Shown: positions 8,322-15,822, numbered from the stretch's first letter. The stretch is 33,659 bases of DNA from Paracoccaceae bacterium (GCA_027069385.1 JALXER010000393.1:1-33659); one strand, 5' to 3'. The notes: a model not told the origin generated them from the sequence alone. Made by a program: numbers and translations.

Positions 8322-8948
8322 ATGAGCTGGGACAGAAACCAAATGGCCGCGCGCGCGGCGCAGGAATTGCAAGACGGCATGTATGTGAACCTTGGCATCG
8401 GCATTCCGACGCTGGTCAGCAACTATATTCCCGACGGGGTCGATGTGACGCTGCAATCGGAAAACGGCATGCTGGGCATGGGCCCCTTCCCGACGACGGA
8501 CGAGGTCGATGCCGACCTGATCAACGCGGGCAAGCAAACCATCACGCAACTGCCGCGCACCAGCTATTTCAGCTCGGCCGACAGCTTTGCGATGATCCGT
8601 GGCGGCAAAGTCGACATGGCCATTCTGGGCGCGATGGAGGTGGCCGAAAACGGCGATCTGGCCAACTGGATGATCCCGGGCAAGCTGGTCAAGGGCATGG
8701 GCGGCGCCATGGATCTGGTCGCCGGGGTTAAACGGGTGATTGTGGTGATGGATCAGGTCAACAAGCATGGCGCATCCAAGCTGCTGCACGCCTGCACCCT
8801 GCCCCTGACCGGCAAGGCCGTGGTGGACCGCATTATCACCGAGTTGGGGGTCTATGACGTGGTGCAGGGTGGGCTAAAGGTCGTTGAAATGGCCGACGGG
8901 GTCACCCTTGCCGATATCCGCGCCGCCACCGAGGCAACCCTTGTCTAG
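8322..8948 (+). CDS. scoB: 3-oxoacid CoA-transferase subunit B
   Basis: 208-residue beta subunit of the family I CoA-transferase. It carries the catalytic glutamate that forms the covalent glutamyl-CoA thioester, in the motif SENGMLGMG (Glu47). The start [24 protein letters not shown] is diagnostic of this subunit, as is [27 protein letters not shown]. Its ATG follows an acgagg site 4 bp after the small gene's stop, so the three genes form an operon. After the stop comes a long structured GC-rich hairpin rather than a clear U-tract terminator. Confidence 0.95.
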   Translation: MSWDRNQMAARAAQELQDGMYVNLGIGIPTLVSNYIPDGVDVTLQSENGMLGMGPFPTTDEVDADLINAGKQTITQLPRTSYFSSADSFAMIRGGKVDMAILGAMEVAENGDLANWMIPGKLVKGMGGAMDLVAGVKRVIVVMDQVNKHGASKLLHACTLPLTGKAVVDRIITELGVYDVVQGGLKVVEMADGVTLADIRAATEATLV

Positions 8949-8953
8949 CGCCG

Positions 8954-9016
8954 CTTCCCGGAACGGGAAGCTCTGCGAAAGAGGGGGGCCGTTTACGGCT
9001 CCCCGAGCGAGCAGAG
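8954..9016 (+). other. nested hairpin element after scoB
   Basis: Two structures in tandem. CTTCCCG/CGGGAAG (8954-8960 with 8964-8970) has a GAA triloop. Next to it, CTCTGC (8971-8976) pairs with GCAGAG (9011-9016) and encloses a 9-bp stem (8983-8991 with 8996-9004, one G-U pair). No U tract follows, so it may be a 3'-end stabiliser or weak terminator rather than a canonical one. Confidence 0.6.
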
Positions 9017-9038
9017 CGTCAGACAGGACATTGCCCCG

Positions 9039-10010
9039 TTGCCTGTTTTTGGCACCGTGAATTTGCAGCCGCACACAACCACCATTGCCGGGCTGGGTTT
9101 GCTGGTGTTGTTTGTGCTGGGGATGCTCGGTCTGGTTTTGCTGACCGACTGGGCAGTGATCCGCGAACATCTGTCCCGCATCGGGATCGCAGAATTGCTG
9201 GCCCTGCTGGGGTTATCGCTGCTCAACTATCTGGCGCGGGCGCTGCGCTGGCGGCTGTATACGCGCGCGCTGGCACTGCCCACCGGTTTTACACAGGACC
9301 TGCGTCACTATCTTGGCGGTTTTGCCCTGACCATCACCCCCGGCCGCGTCGGAGAGCTGATCCGCCTGCGCTGGATCAGCCTTGAAACCGGCGCGCCACT
9401 AACCCAAGTCGCGCCACTGGCGCTGGTTGACCGCGCCGCCGATCTGGCCTCGGTGGCGCTGCTGCTGATGCTGGCAACCCTGCTGGGCACCGCCGGACTG
9501 GCCGGAGCAGTGCCCGCGGGGCTTGTCGCCGCTATTGTGGCGGTTTTGGCTACGCATCCGCGCCTGACGGTCTGGGGCATAACGCTGGCGTGGCGGATCA
9601 CCGGACGCTGGCCACGGCTGTTCGCCACCCTGCGCCGCGCCGCACGCCGGTTGCGCGCCTTTTCCCGCCCCGCCATCGTGTTGCCCGCCTTGGCCTTAGG
9701 GGCGCTTGGCTGGTTTGCCGAATCATTTGCTTTTTATCTGTTGCTGGGCTGGCTGGGGGCCGATATCGGATTATGGGGCGCGGTGGCGATCTTTCTGTTT
9801 TCCATGCTGGGCGGCGGCGCAACCGGCCTGCCCGGCGGGCTGGGCGGGGCCGAAGCCGCCATGGTCGCGCTGCTTAGCCTGAAAGGCGTGCCGTTGCTGG
9901 TCAGCCTGCCCGCCACCGCCATTATCCGCCTGACCACGCTGTGGTTTGCCATCCTGATCGGCATTACGGTGTTTCCTTTTGCGCAACGATCTGCCAGAAA
10001 GGCGAGGTAA
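9039..10010 (+). CDS. LPG-synthase transmembrane-domain family protein (UPF0104/AglD-like)
   Basis: 323-residue integral inner-membrane protein with about 7-8 transmembrane segments. Family-typical features include the early loop LNYLARALRWRLYTRAL, GGFALTITPGRVGELIRLRWI with its PGR-GE core, and GGGATGLPGGLGGAEAAMVALL near the C-terminus. The family includes the flippase half of MprF and uncharacterised membrane proteins next to glycolipid genes. The start is uncertain: TTG at 9039 has a CAGGA site 10 nt upstream, while GTG at 9057 in the same frame lacks one. Its stop overlaps the start of the DprE1-like gene (TAATG), so the two are translationally coupled. I infer a role in moving or handling the lipid-linked sugar made by the genes that follow. 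Confidence 0.85.
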   Translation: MPVFGTVNLQPHTTTIAGLGLLVLFVLGMLGLVLLTDWAVIREHLSRIGIAELLALLGLSLLNYLARALRWRLYTRALALPTGFTQDLRHYLGGFALTITPGRVGELIRLRWISLETGAPLTQVAPLALVDRAADLASVALLLMLATLLGTAGLAGAVPAGLVAAIVAVLATHPRLTVWGITLAWRITGRWPRLFATLRRAARRLRAFSRPAIVLPALALGALGWFAESFAFYLLLGWLGADIGLWGAVAIFLFSMLGGGATGLPGGLGGAEAAMVALLSLKGVPLLVSLPATAIIRLTTLWFAILIGITVFPFAQRSARKAR

Positions 10011-11143
10011 TGCGCTGGAAAACCACAACATATAGCGGATGGGGCAACCATCTGCGGGCGACGGGCCAACTGGCCCGCCCCGAAAAGACCGCCCTGCTGG
10101 CACCGCTGCTGGCCGATGAACCGGCACCGGCGATCGGCAACCGGCGCTCTTACGGCGATGCCTGCCTGAATTCGGACGGGCGCGCCATCGACATGACCCG
10201 CCTGGATAATCTGATCGGTTTTGACCCCGACAGCGGCACCCTGCACGCACAAGCCGGTGTCCTGATCGGCGATATTCTGGATATTTTCGGCCCGCTGGGC
10301 TGGATGCCCGCGGTGATGCCGGGCACCGGTTTTGTCACGCTGGGCGGGGCTATCGCCAATGATGTGCATGGCAAAAACCACGAGCTGACCGGCAGCTTTG
10401 GCCAGCATGTGGCCAGCATCGAGTTGATCAATCAGGCCGGTGACATTGAAACCATCACCACCGAAACCCACCCCGACCTGTTTCGCGCCACCATCGGCGG
10501 GCTTGGCCAGACCGGCGTCATCGCCAGCGCAACCCTGCGTCTGGCCCGTTGCCCGGGCGGCACCATTGCCGTATCCGAACGCCGCATGGCCGATCTGGAT
10601 GCTTTTCTGGATGCGTTCCATGGCTCTACCGCCACCTATCAGGTCGGCTGGATCGATATGGGCGCGCGCGGCGAAAGCATGGGCCGCGGTATTCTGGAGG
10701 AAGGCTCGCCCGCCGAAGGGCGGTTTGCCAAGCCGCGCAAGCTGCGCGCCGTGCCCTTTACCCTGCCCGGATTTGCCATCAACCGCCTGAGCGTGCGCGC
10801 CTTTAACGCCCTTTATCTGCGACGGGTGCCCAAGTCTGGGCGCGAGCGCGAACGCCCGTTGCGCGATTTCTTTTTCCCGCTCGACCGGGTGCTGAACTGG
10901 AACCGGGTCTACGGCAAGCGCGGATTTCAACAATTTCAATGCATCCTGCCCGACGAGACCGCACCGGCAGCCCTGCGCGAGATGCTGGACCTGATTAGCG
11001 CCAGCGGCATTGCCTCGCCGCTTTCGGTGCTGAAACGGCTGGGGCCGGGGCGCGCGGGGATGCTGTCCTTTCCCATGCAAGGGTTCACGCTGGCGGTCGA
11101 TATCGCCACCAAAAAGGGCAGCAACGCCCTGCTGGCCAGTTGA
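10010..11143 (+). CDS. DprE1-like FAD-dependent oxidase, main frame (frameshifted before its C-terminus)
   Basis: 377 residues resembling decaprenylphosphoryl-beta-D-ribose 2'-oxidase, the flavoenzyme that with DprE2 epimerises polyprenyl-phosphoryl ribose to arabinose. The FAD-binding half shows RRSYGDACLN (about 45-54) and PGTGFVTLGGAIANDVHGKN (about 104-123), the VAO/PCMH-fold signatures typical of DprE1. In the C-terminal half, GFTLAVDI has Ala where the mycobacterial enzyme has Cys387. The frame ends at TGA 11141-11143 after LLAS, but the missing end continues in the -1 frame from 11140 (next entry), so one base appears lost near 11138-11140. The ATG overlaps the upstream stop. Whether this is a real mutation or a sequence error is undecided. 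Confidence 0.85.
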   Translation: MRWKTTTYSGWGNHLRATGQLARPEKTALLAPLLADEPAPAIGNRRSYGDACLNSDGRAIDMTRLDNLIGFDPDSGTLHAQAGVLIGDILDIFGPLGWMPAVMPGTGFVTLGGAIANDVHGKNHELTGSFGQHVASIELINQAGDIETITTETHPDLFRATIGGLGQTGVIASATLRLARCPGGTIAVSERRMADLDAFLDAFHGSTATYQVGWIDMGARGESMGRGILEEGSPAEGRFAKPRKLRAVPFTLPGFAINRLSVRAFNALYLRRVPKSGRERERPLRDFFFPLDRVLNWNRVYGKRGFQQFQCILPDETAPAALREMLDLISASGIASPLSVLKRLGPGRAGMLSFPMQGFTLAVDIATKKGSNALLAS

Positions 11144-11328
11144 ACCGGATCACCGCTGACGCCGGCGGTCGGGTCTATCTGGCCAAGGATTCGAGCCTGC
11201 CCGCCGACGCCTTGCCCGATATGTACCCCGAATTGGCCGATTTCCAAAAAGTGCTGCGCCGCGTCGATCCGGCAGGCCGGTTTGAAACCGACCTGACGCG
11301 ACGATTGCAGATCAGGGGGGTAAAATGA
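11140..11328 (+). pseudogene. C-terminal fragment of the DprE1-like oxidase in the -1 frame
   Basis: Sixty-two codons that continue the DprE1 family C-terminus: LNRITADAGGRVYLAKDSS, then MYPELADFQKVLRRVDP and DLTRRLQI. The YLAKDS lysine (codon 11185-11187) corresponds by motif to mycobacterial DprE1 Lys418, an active-site residue. The apparent TTG start is only the first in-frame codon after the upstream stop, and there is no ribosome site. Joined to the preceding frame by adding one base, the protein would be about 439 residues, near the family's usual length. It ends TGA at 11326-11328, overlapping the DprE2-like start. Confidence 0.8.
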
Positions 11329-12062
11329 CCGAAACCTGGATCATCCTCGGGGCTTCGTCGGCCATCGCCCGTGCCTTTGCCCGCCAACAGGCCGCCACCG
11401 GCGCGCGCCTTATACTGGCGGGGCGCAACCATCAGGAATTGCTGGAACAAGCGCAGGATCTGTGCCTGCGCGGTGCCCCCGAAGCCGACGCGGCAGAGTT
11501 CGATATCCGCAACCCGGGCACCTTTGCCCCGATCATCGATCTGGCTGCGCAAACCACCGGAACGGTGAATGCAGCGGTGTTTGTCGGCTCTATGCCCGAA
11601 CAAGCCGATATCGACCGCGACCCGGACTTGCTGGATACGGTGGTTCTGGACAATTTCACCGGCCCTGCCCACTTTTTGCACGCGCTCGCACCGCTGCTGG
11701 AGGCACGCGGCAAAGGCACCGTTATCGGCATAGGCTCGGTTGCCGGAGATCGCGGACGCCTGGGGAACTATGCCTATGGTGCCGCCAAGGCCGGATTTCA
11801 TACCTACCTGTCAGGCCTGCGTAACCGGCTGGGCCGGAAAGGTGTGCAGGTGATTACCGTGAAACCGGGATTTGTCGATACGGCGATGACCTGGGGAATC
11901 GAGGGCATGTTCCTTGTGGCATCCCCCGAAGACATTGCCAAAGCCCTGATCACCGCAACCCGCAAACGCAAAAACGAGATCTATACCCCGTGGTTCTGGC
12001 GCTACATCATGCTGATCATTCGAAATATCCCCGAATTCATCTTCAAGAAACTGTCGATCTAA
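11325..12062 (+). CDS. DprE2-like short-chain reductase
   Basis: 245-residue short-chain dehydrogenase/reductase matching the decaprenylphosphoryl-2-keto-ribose reductase group. The product would reduce the 2'-keto intermediate made by DprE1 to the arabino form. The cofactor loop is LGASSAIARAFARQ near the N-terminus. The catalytic triad is visible as Ser138 (GSVAGDRG), Tyr151 and Lys155 (YGAAK), followed by VITVKPGFVDTAMTWG. The C-terminus carries a hydrophobic/basic tail (IMLIIRNIPEFIFKKL), characteristic of membrane-associated DprE2 proteins. The ATG overlaps the DprE1 stop (ATGA), so coupling to the whole DprE1 frame was evidently the ancestral state. This supports a polyprenyl-phosphate arabinose pathway rather than a generic SDR. 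Confidence 0.88.
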   Translation: MTETWIILGASSAIARAFARQQAATGARLILAGRNHQELLEQAQDLCLRGAPEADAAEFDIRNPGTFAPIIDLAAQTTGTVNAAVFVGSMPEQADIDRDPDLLDTVVLDNFTGPAHFLHALAPLLEARGKGTVIGIGSVAGDRGRLGNYAYGAAKAGFHTYLSGLRNRLGRKGVQVITVKPGFVDTAMTWGIEGMFLVASPEDIAKALITATRKRKNEIYTPWFWRYIMLIIRNIPEFIFKKLSI

Positions 12063-12381
12063 CCCGAATCCGGGCGCTCCCGCACTCCAGCCATTGACTG
12101 GCTAAAGCCAGCCAACGACTTCCGTTTGGGCCGGGCCTCGGCTTCGCCTCGGCAGGGGGCAAGCCCCCTCTGGCGCAAGCGCCATTCACCCCCCCCCGGG
12201 ATATTTGCGAAAAGAAGAAGATGAGACTTCATTCTTCCTTAAATACTCTCAGGGGGGAGCGACGCCAAGTCGCGAGGGGGCGGAACGCCCCCATACCGCC
12301 CGCAGGGCGGCCCGGCCCAAAGGGAAGCCTGTGATTGCGGAACGCAATCAGGGGCTGGACTGCGGGAGTACTCCGGTTTGG
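12063..12381. repeat. composite repeat island 1 between convergent genes, no gene seen
   Basis: This 319-bp non-coding stretch between the DprE2-like and HAD-UbiA genes is a mosaic. A 73-nt module at 12077-12149 recurs inverted at 28232-28305 with about five differences. A 31-nt module at 12227-12257, read on the minus strand as CCCCCCTGAGAGTATTTA and onward, recurs at 28056-28086 with two differences. Between and after them comes a train of perfect short hairpins: 12155-12168 and 12171-12184 (tip GCAAGC), 12259-12273, 12276-12292 (GGGGGCG, GAA, CGCCCCC), 12296-12310 (CCGCCC, GCA, GGGCGG) and 12332-12350 (TGATTGCG, GAA, CGCAATCA). None is followed by a U tract. Confidence 0.8.
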
Positions 12382-13824
12382 CTAGATGACCGAGGCGGCA
12401 GCCAGGGTCAGGCCTGCGCCGATTGCCATCAAGGTCAGGCCGACCGGGTCGCGCAGGGCAAAAACAATCGGGTCATAATTCATCCGCCCTTGCCAGCCGC
12501 GCCAGATCATTCGCGCCAGCCACAGCGCCACCGGCACTGCCGCCAGGCGCAGCAACCAAACGTCTTTGTACAGGTTCAGCGCAATACTGTCGTAAGAATA
12601 GAGCAGATAGACCACCAACGCACCAACCGACGCAGTTATGGCAATATTGCGCAGGTCGCCCCGATCGTGCCGGGCATAGCCTCGCCCGGGCAGTTGCCGG
12701 TCGTCAGAGGCCCGGCTTAGCTCTATCAGACGCTTGACACAGCCCAGCGCCAGAAACACCGGAAACACAAAGCTGCCCAGCCAGCCCGACATCGGCACGC
12801 CGGCCACAACCGCCCCCGCCACCACCCGCAAGGTATAAAGCGCCGCAAGGGTTGCCACATCGACCCAGCGTAACCGCTTCAGCACCAGCGAATAGGATAG
12901 CGACAGCACCATATACACCGCAATTATCCCGCAAAGCCCCGCCGAATGCAGCAACGCCCCGCCCAGCGCCGTACTCGCCAGCAGCAAGAACAGCACCATG
13001 CCGGTCTGGATCGGCACCGCCCCCGCGGCAAACGGACGCTTGCACTTGGTCGGGTGACGCCGGTCTGCCGACAGATCCAGCAGATCGTTGATGATATAGA
13101 TCGAGGAAGCCGCCGCGCTGAAAACCGCAATCCCCCACAGGGTCAGCAGCACGCTATGCAACTCCAGCCGGTGGGCCGCCACGATCGGCAGGAACAGCAG
13201 GATATTCTTGATCCACTGATGCGGCCGCAAGGCGCGCAGGCTATCCTTTGGCCGCTGCCTGGATTCGATGATCTCTACCGGCGGGTCAAAGGATTGCAGC
13301 GCATTTCGAAACCGCGCGCTTCGAACTACGGCTATTTTACCCGCTGATTCGGCCCATACCGGCAGATCGGCGCGGGAATCACCGACATAGTCAAAACCCG
13401 CCTTGCCAAACCGTGCCACCAGGGCGCGCGCTTTGGTGTTTCCGGTCATATTGGTTTCGCCGTCCGATGCCAGCACCGGCTCGCCCAGATCCAGCCGGTC
13501 AGCCAGCGCGCGCACAAGGGTTTGATCCGAACCCGAGGCCAGCGCGACCGCTCGTTCGGCTTGGCGGGCATCGCGAATCCGCTTTTCGACCTCGGGGTTC
13601 AGGGGCATTTCGGCCATGTCCAACTGTGCCAGCCGCGCCAGATTTGCCTTTAGCCTTGCCTTGTGGATCAGGTTTTTGAATACCACCTTACAGGTCGCAA
13701 CCGGATGCCGGCCAAGCGCCGCCCAAAAGCTTTCGAACAATAAATCGGTGCGGAGCAACGTCCCGTCTACATCCACGACAAGGGGCAACTGTCCGCTTTG
13801 TTCGTTTTGTTCACTGTCGGGCAA
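12382..13824 (-). CDS. HAD phosphatase-UbiA prenyltransferase fusion (DPPR synthase-like)
   Basis: About 480 residues from TTG 13824, which has GGAG 7 nt upstream; an in-frame TTG at 13926 would add 34 residues. The N-terminal HAD domain has all four motifs: DVDGT at about 18-22, LASGSDQ, a Lys in NTKARALV, and YVGDSRADLP. The C-terminal half is a UbiA-family membrane domain with 7-9 helices. Its motif NDLLDLSADRRHPTK starts at about residue 246 and is followed by RPFAAG, as in mycobacterial Rv3806c, which transfers phosphoribose from PRPP to decaprenyl phosphate. I infer that the fusion both makes polyprenyl-phosphoryl 5-phosphoribose and dephosphorylates it, supplying the DprE1 substrate. 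It faces the dprE genes convergently and starts about 460 bp from the pilin gene. Confidence 0.87.
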   Translation of the reverse strand: MPDSEQNEQSGQLPLVVDVDGTLLRTDLLFESFWAALGRHPVATCKVVFKNLIHKARLKANLARLAQLDMAEMPLNPEVEKRIRDARQAERAVALASGSDQTLVRALADRLDLGEPVLASDGETNMTGNTKARALVARFGKAGFDYVGDSRADLPVWAESAGKIAVVRSARFRNALQSFDPPVEIIESRQRPKDSLRALRPHQWIKNILLFLPIVAAHRLELHSVLLTLWGIAVFSAAASSIYIINDLLDLSADRRHPTKCKRPFAAGAVPIQTGMVLFLLLASTALGGALLHSAGLCGIIAVYMVLSLSYSLVLKRLRWVDVATLAALYTLRVVAGAVVAGVPMSGWLGSFVFPVFLALGCVKRLIELSRASDDRQLPGRGYARHDRGDLRNIAITASVGALVVYLLYSYDSIALNLYKDVWLLRLAAVPVALWLARMIWRGWQGRMNYDPIVFALRDPVGLTLMAIGAGLTLAAASVI

Positions 13825-13926
13825 TTGCGAAGCTCCAAAGAAAATATCGAGTCCCCGCCTTCGCAAAGAATTTCGCCAACGGCTATGGGGTAAGTTCAGG
13901 ATATTCCGAATCCGGTCAATGATCAA

Positions 13927-14284
13927 ACGGCTTTTCTATCCTTACATCAGCGTCGATTCGGGGTGCCCAAATGTGTCACAATTGGTCAAATTTGGCATGC
14001 TGCCGACATTATTTCGCGGCAGGTATCGCGCTAACCTATTGTTTTTACGATTTATTCACAAATATACCCATTTGATGGCAATCCGCCTTTATTCTGCCAC
14101 ATTTCCCCACCATTTTGACAATTAACCGGTCGAATCCTTGTGTTAAGTGATTCTTTCGGCACGTGTCAGAAGGACAGAAGGCCTTGGTTTTTTGTTTTGA
14201 GACTCGGAACTTTGCCCCGTAACGCGGGGTTTTGGTGGGGTTTATCCCTTAATGAACTGAAATGTATCCTTTGGAGGGAACAAA
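13927..14284 (+). promoter_or_regulatory. AT-rich upstream region and leader of the Flp pilin gene
   Basis: A 358-bp stretch with no credible gene and clearly lower GC than its surroundings. A TTGACA box lies at 14115-14120, with a TTAA-containing -10-like sequence 20 nt on, so the promoter is only tentative. In the leader, CCCCG (14215-14219) and CGGGG (14225-14229) form a small hairpin followed by TTTT, a possible attenuator. A strong ribosome site, ttggaggga, ends just before the pilin ATG. The region also serves as the upstream region of the divergent HAD-UbiA gene. Confidence 0.45.
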
Positions 14285-14458
14285 ATGAAACTTCTGAACG
14301 TATTCTTGAAAGACGAAGACGGCGCTGTAACTGTTGACTGGGTTGTTCTGACCGCTGCAATCGTGGGTATCGGCATTGCTGTTGCCGCTGCGATCAAAAC
14401 CGGCCTGGACACCGCTGCCGGCAGTGTTGCCGCTTCGATCACCGACGCCGTAACCTAA
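14285..14458 (+). CDS. flp: Flp-type pilin, major candidate
   Basis: 57-residue type IVb (Flp/Tad) prepilin. The short basic/acidic leader MKLLNVFLKDEDG ends at Gly13, followed by AVTVDWVVLTAAIVGIGIAVAAAI, the hydrophobic helix that packs into the pilus. Processing by the prepilin peptidase encoded downstream would fall after Gly13 and give a 44-residue mature pilin. At mature positions 5-6 it has Asp-Trp where classic Flp pilins have Glu-Tyr. It is preceded by the strong ribosome site ggaggga and followed by a large hairpin, consistent with high expression relative to the genes downstream. First gene of the Tad locus. Confidence 0.92.
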   Translation: MKLLNVFLKDEDGAVTVDWVVLTAAIVGIGIAVAAAIKTGLDTAAGSVAASITDAVT

Positions 14459-14459
14459 G

Positions 14460-14499
14460 CATTGCCCGATTGGCCCGACTGTCGGGCCGAAAGGCAATG
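14460..14499 (+). terminator. hairpin after flp, partial terminator or processing site
   Basis: Two stacked stems: CATTGCC (14460-14466) with GGCAATG (14493-14499), enclosing GGCCCGA (14472-14478) with TCGGGCC (14482-14488). It begins 2 nt after the pilin stop and has no continuous U tract. It could stabilise the flp message or reduce read-through into the rest of the locus. Confidence 0.6.
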
Positions 14500-14539
14500 T
14501 TGAATGCTTTCTAGATGTACTAGCGAGCTATGCTATTTT

Positions 14540-14560
14540 CCGGAGCGCGCTGCGCTCCGG
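14540..14560 (+). other. perfect 9-bp hairpin between the two pilin genes
   Basis: CCGGAGCGC (14540-14548) pairs with GCGCTCCGG (14552-14560) around a GCT triloop. No U tract follows. It may be a message-stability or processing element in the flp-flp2 spacer. Confidence 0.55.
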
Positions 14561-14629
14561 ATACAGTGCTCGTAACCATTTCTCTGTTTAGTTCTTGCCA
14601 GCTGTGTATTTGGTTATGGAGGATGTGCT

Positions 14630-14824
14630 TTGTTGAAAAAGCTTAAAAAATCCCGGTTTCTTACGGATGAAGATGGCGCGGTCACGGTTGACTGGGTTGT
14701 TCTTACGGCAGCAATTGTGACCTTCGGGATCGCGGTTGTGGTGCTTATCCGGCCCGCTTTGGAAGATTCCGCTGATACCATTAGCACAAATATTGTTAGC
14801 GCCGTTGCCGACGCGCTTTCCTGA
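14630..14824 (+). CDS. second Flp-type pilin or pseudopilin
   Basis: 64 residues with leader MLKKLKKSRFLTDEDG, cleavage expected after Gly16, then AVTVDWVVLTAAIV. Its 18-residue core from DEDG through AAIV is identical to the first pilin, but the rest of the helix is bulkier (FGIAVVVLIRP) and the tail differs (ALEDSADTISTNIVSAVADALS). The start is TTG at 14630 with a GGAGG site 7 nt upstream; the next codon is also TTG. The weak start codon and position behind a hairpin suggest lower expression than flp, as expected of a minor pilin. It would be processed by the same peptidase. Confidence 0.87.
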   Translation: MLKKLKKSRFLTDEDGAVTVDWVVLTAAIVTFGIAVVVLIRPALEDSADTISTNIVSAVADALS

Positions 14825-14928
14825 CGTCTTTTCCAAACCCGTACAATCATCTTCAGGCTTGATGTTGTCTTTCTTTGACAAATTGTTAAGTATGGCCTTG
14901 GTCTGATTCTGCTATAGGGTTTAAAAAT

Positions 14929-15777
14929 ATGCGCATTATTTTCTTGCTGGTCTTGGTTGTTGGTATGGGGCTGGCGGGCTATGCCGCCTTTATGATCATG
15001 CAGCAATTCGAGGGCTATCAGGCCCAGATTGTCAGCCTGAACAACGACCTGCGCCAAAGCAAGGCAAACGAAATCGAGGTCACAACGGTTATCGTTGCGG
15101 CCGAAGAACTGAAATTCGGGGCCGAGTTGCTGGAAGAAAACGTCAAAGAGGTGCCCTGGCCTGCAACCGATGTTCCGCCCAATGCATTTACCTCTTTGGA
15201 AGACCTGTTAGGCGGCGAAAATGTCGATCCGCGCTATATTGTACGCCCGATGGAGATTGGCGAACCGATCCTGTCAACCAAGGTTACCGATTTTGGCGAG
15301 GATGCCGGGCTGCGCTCGCGCCTGCGTCCGGGCATGCGGGCCTTTACCATCGAAGTCAACGTGGCCTCGGGGGTTTCAGGCTTTTTGCAACCGGGCGATC
15401 TGGTTGATGTATACTGGACCGGCGGCGGACGTGATATTGCCCAAAAAGTCACCAAACTGATCCTTGAAGGGGTTACATTGATGGCCATTGACCAGACCTC
15501 CAGCGAGGATATTTCGCGGCCTTCCGTCGCAAAAACCGTCACTTTGGAAGTTTCTCCGCAAGTTGTTGCAAAATTGGTACAGGCCCAGCAAACCGGCAAG
15601 TTGACCCTTGCCCTGCGCGGCACCCAGGACGTGTCCTTGGTGGGGGAAATCCAGGTCGATCAAAACGACATTAATCCTATAGAAAACAATGAGATACCCG
15701 AAGAGCGCCATTGTTTCCGAAGCGAACGCCGCGCCGGTGAATTGACTCAGATTGAAGTCCCCTGCCCTGAAAATTGA
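14929..15777 (+). CDS. cpaB: Flp pilus assembly protein CpaB/RcpC
   Basis: 282 residues. One N-terminal transmembrane segment (about 3-25) anchors the protein, followed by a short coiled region, a SAF-like beta-clip domain (about 50-115, VTTVIVAAEELKFGAELLEENV) and the RcpC/CpaB domain (about 130-250, with VNVASGVSGFLQPGDLVDVYWT). CpaB proteins are periplasmic and are thought to stabilise or gate the CpaC secretin, perhaps by binding peptidoglycan. The ATG follows an A/T-rich sequence without a strong ribosome site. A strong terminator follows, so pilins and cpaB form the first transcription unit of the locus. Confidence 0.93.
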   Translation: MRIIFLLVLVVGMGLAGYAAFMIMQQFEGYQAQIVSLNNDLRQSKANEIEVTTVIVAAEELKFGAELLEENVKEVPWPATDVPPNAFTSLEDLLGGENVDPRYIVRPMEIGEPILSTKVTDFGEDAGLRSRLRPGMRAFTIEVNVASGVSGFLQPGDLVDVYWTGGGRDIAQKVTKLILEGVTLMAIDQTSSEDISRPSVAKTVTLEVSPQVVAKLVQAQQTGKLTLALRGTQDVSLVGEIQVDQNDINPIENNEIPEERHCFRSERRAGELTQIEVPCPEN

Positions 15778-15793
15778 ATCCCTTTTTTTCTGA

Positions 15794-15822
15794 AAAAGCC
15801 CGCCCTCGAGGCGGGTTTTTTT
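15794..15822 (+). terminator. intrinsic terminator after cpaB
   Basis: CCCGCC (15799-15804) pairs with GGCGGG (15810-15815) around a 5-nt loop. It is preceded by AAAAA and followed by seven Ts (15816-15822) and a further T run. One of the clearest terminators in the window, probably bidirectional by its A and T tracts. Confidence 0.92.

Noticed and set aside
9734-11080. A 448-codon open frame on the minus strand opposite the LPG-TM and DprE1-like genes
   Set aside because: It is antisense to two clearly recognisable genes, has low-complexity Gln/His/Arg-rich composition typical of complementary-strand GC-rich frames, and no ribosome site.
12063-12381. Insertion sequence remnant or transposon end
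   Set aside because: No transposase fragment, target duplication or terminal repeat; the stretch is a mosaic of short hairpins and dispersed modules.
14140-14337. A 65-codon frame over the pilin leader
   Set aside because: It runs out of frame through the Flp pilin start, and the pilin frame has the ribosome site and the family sequence.
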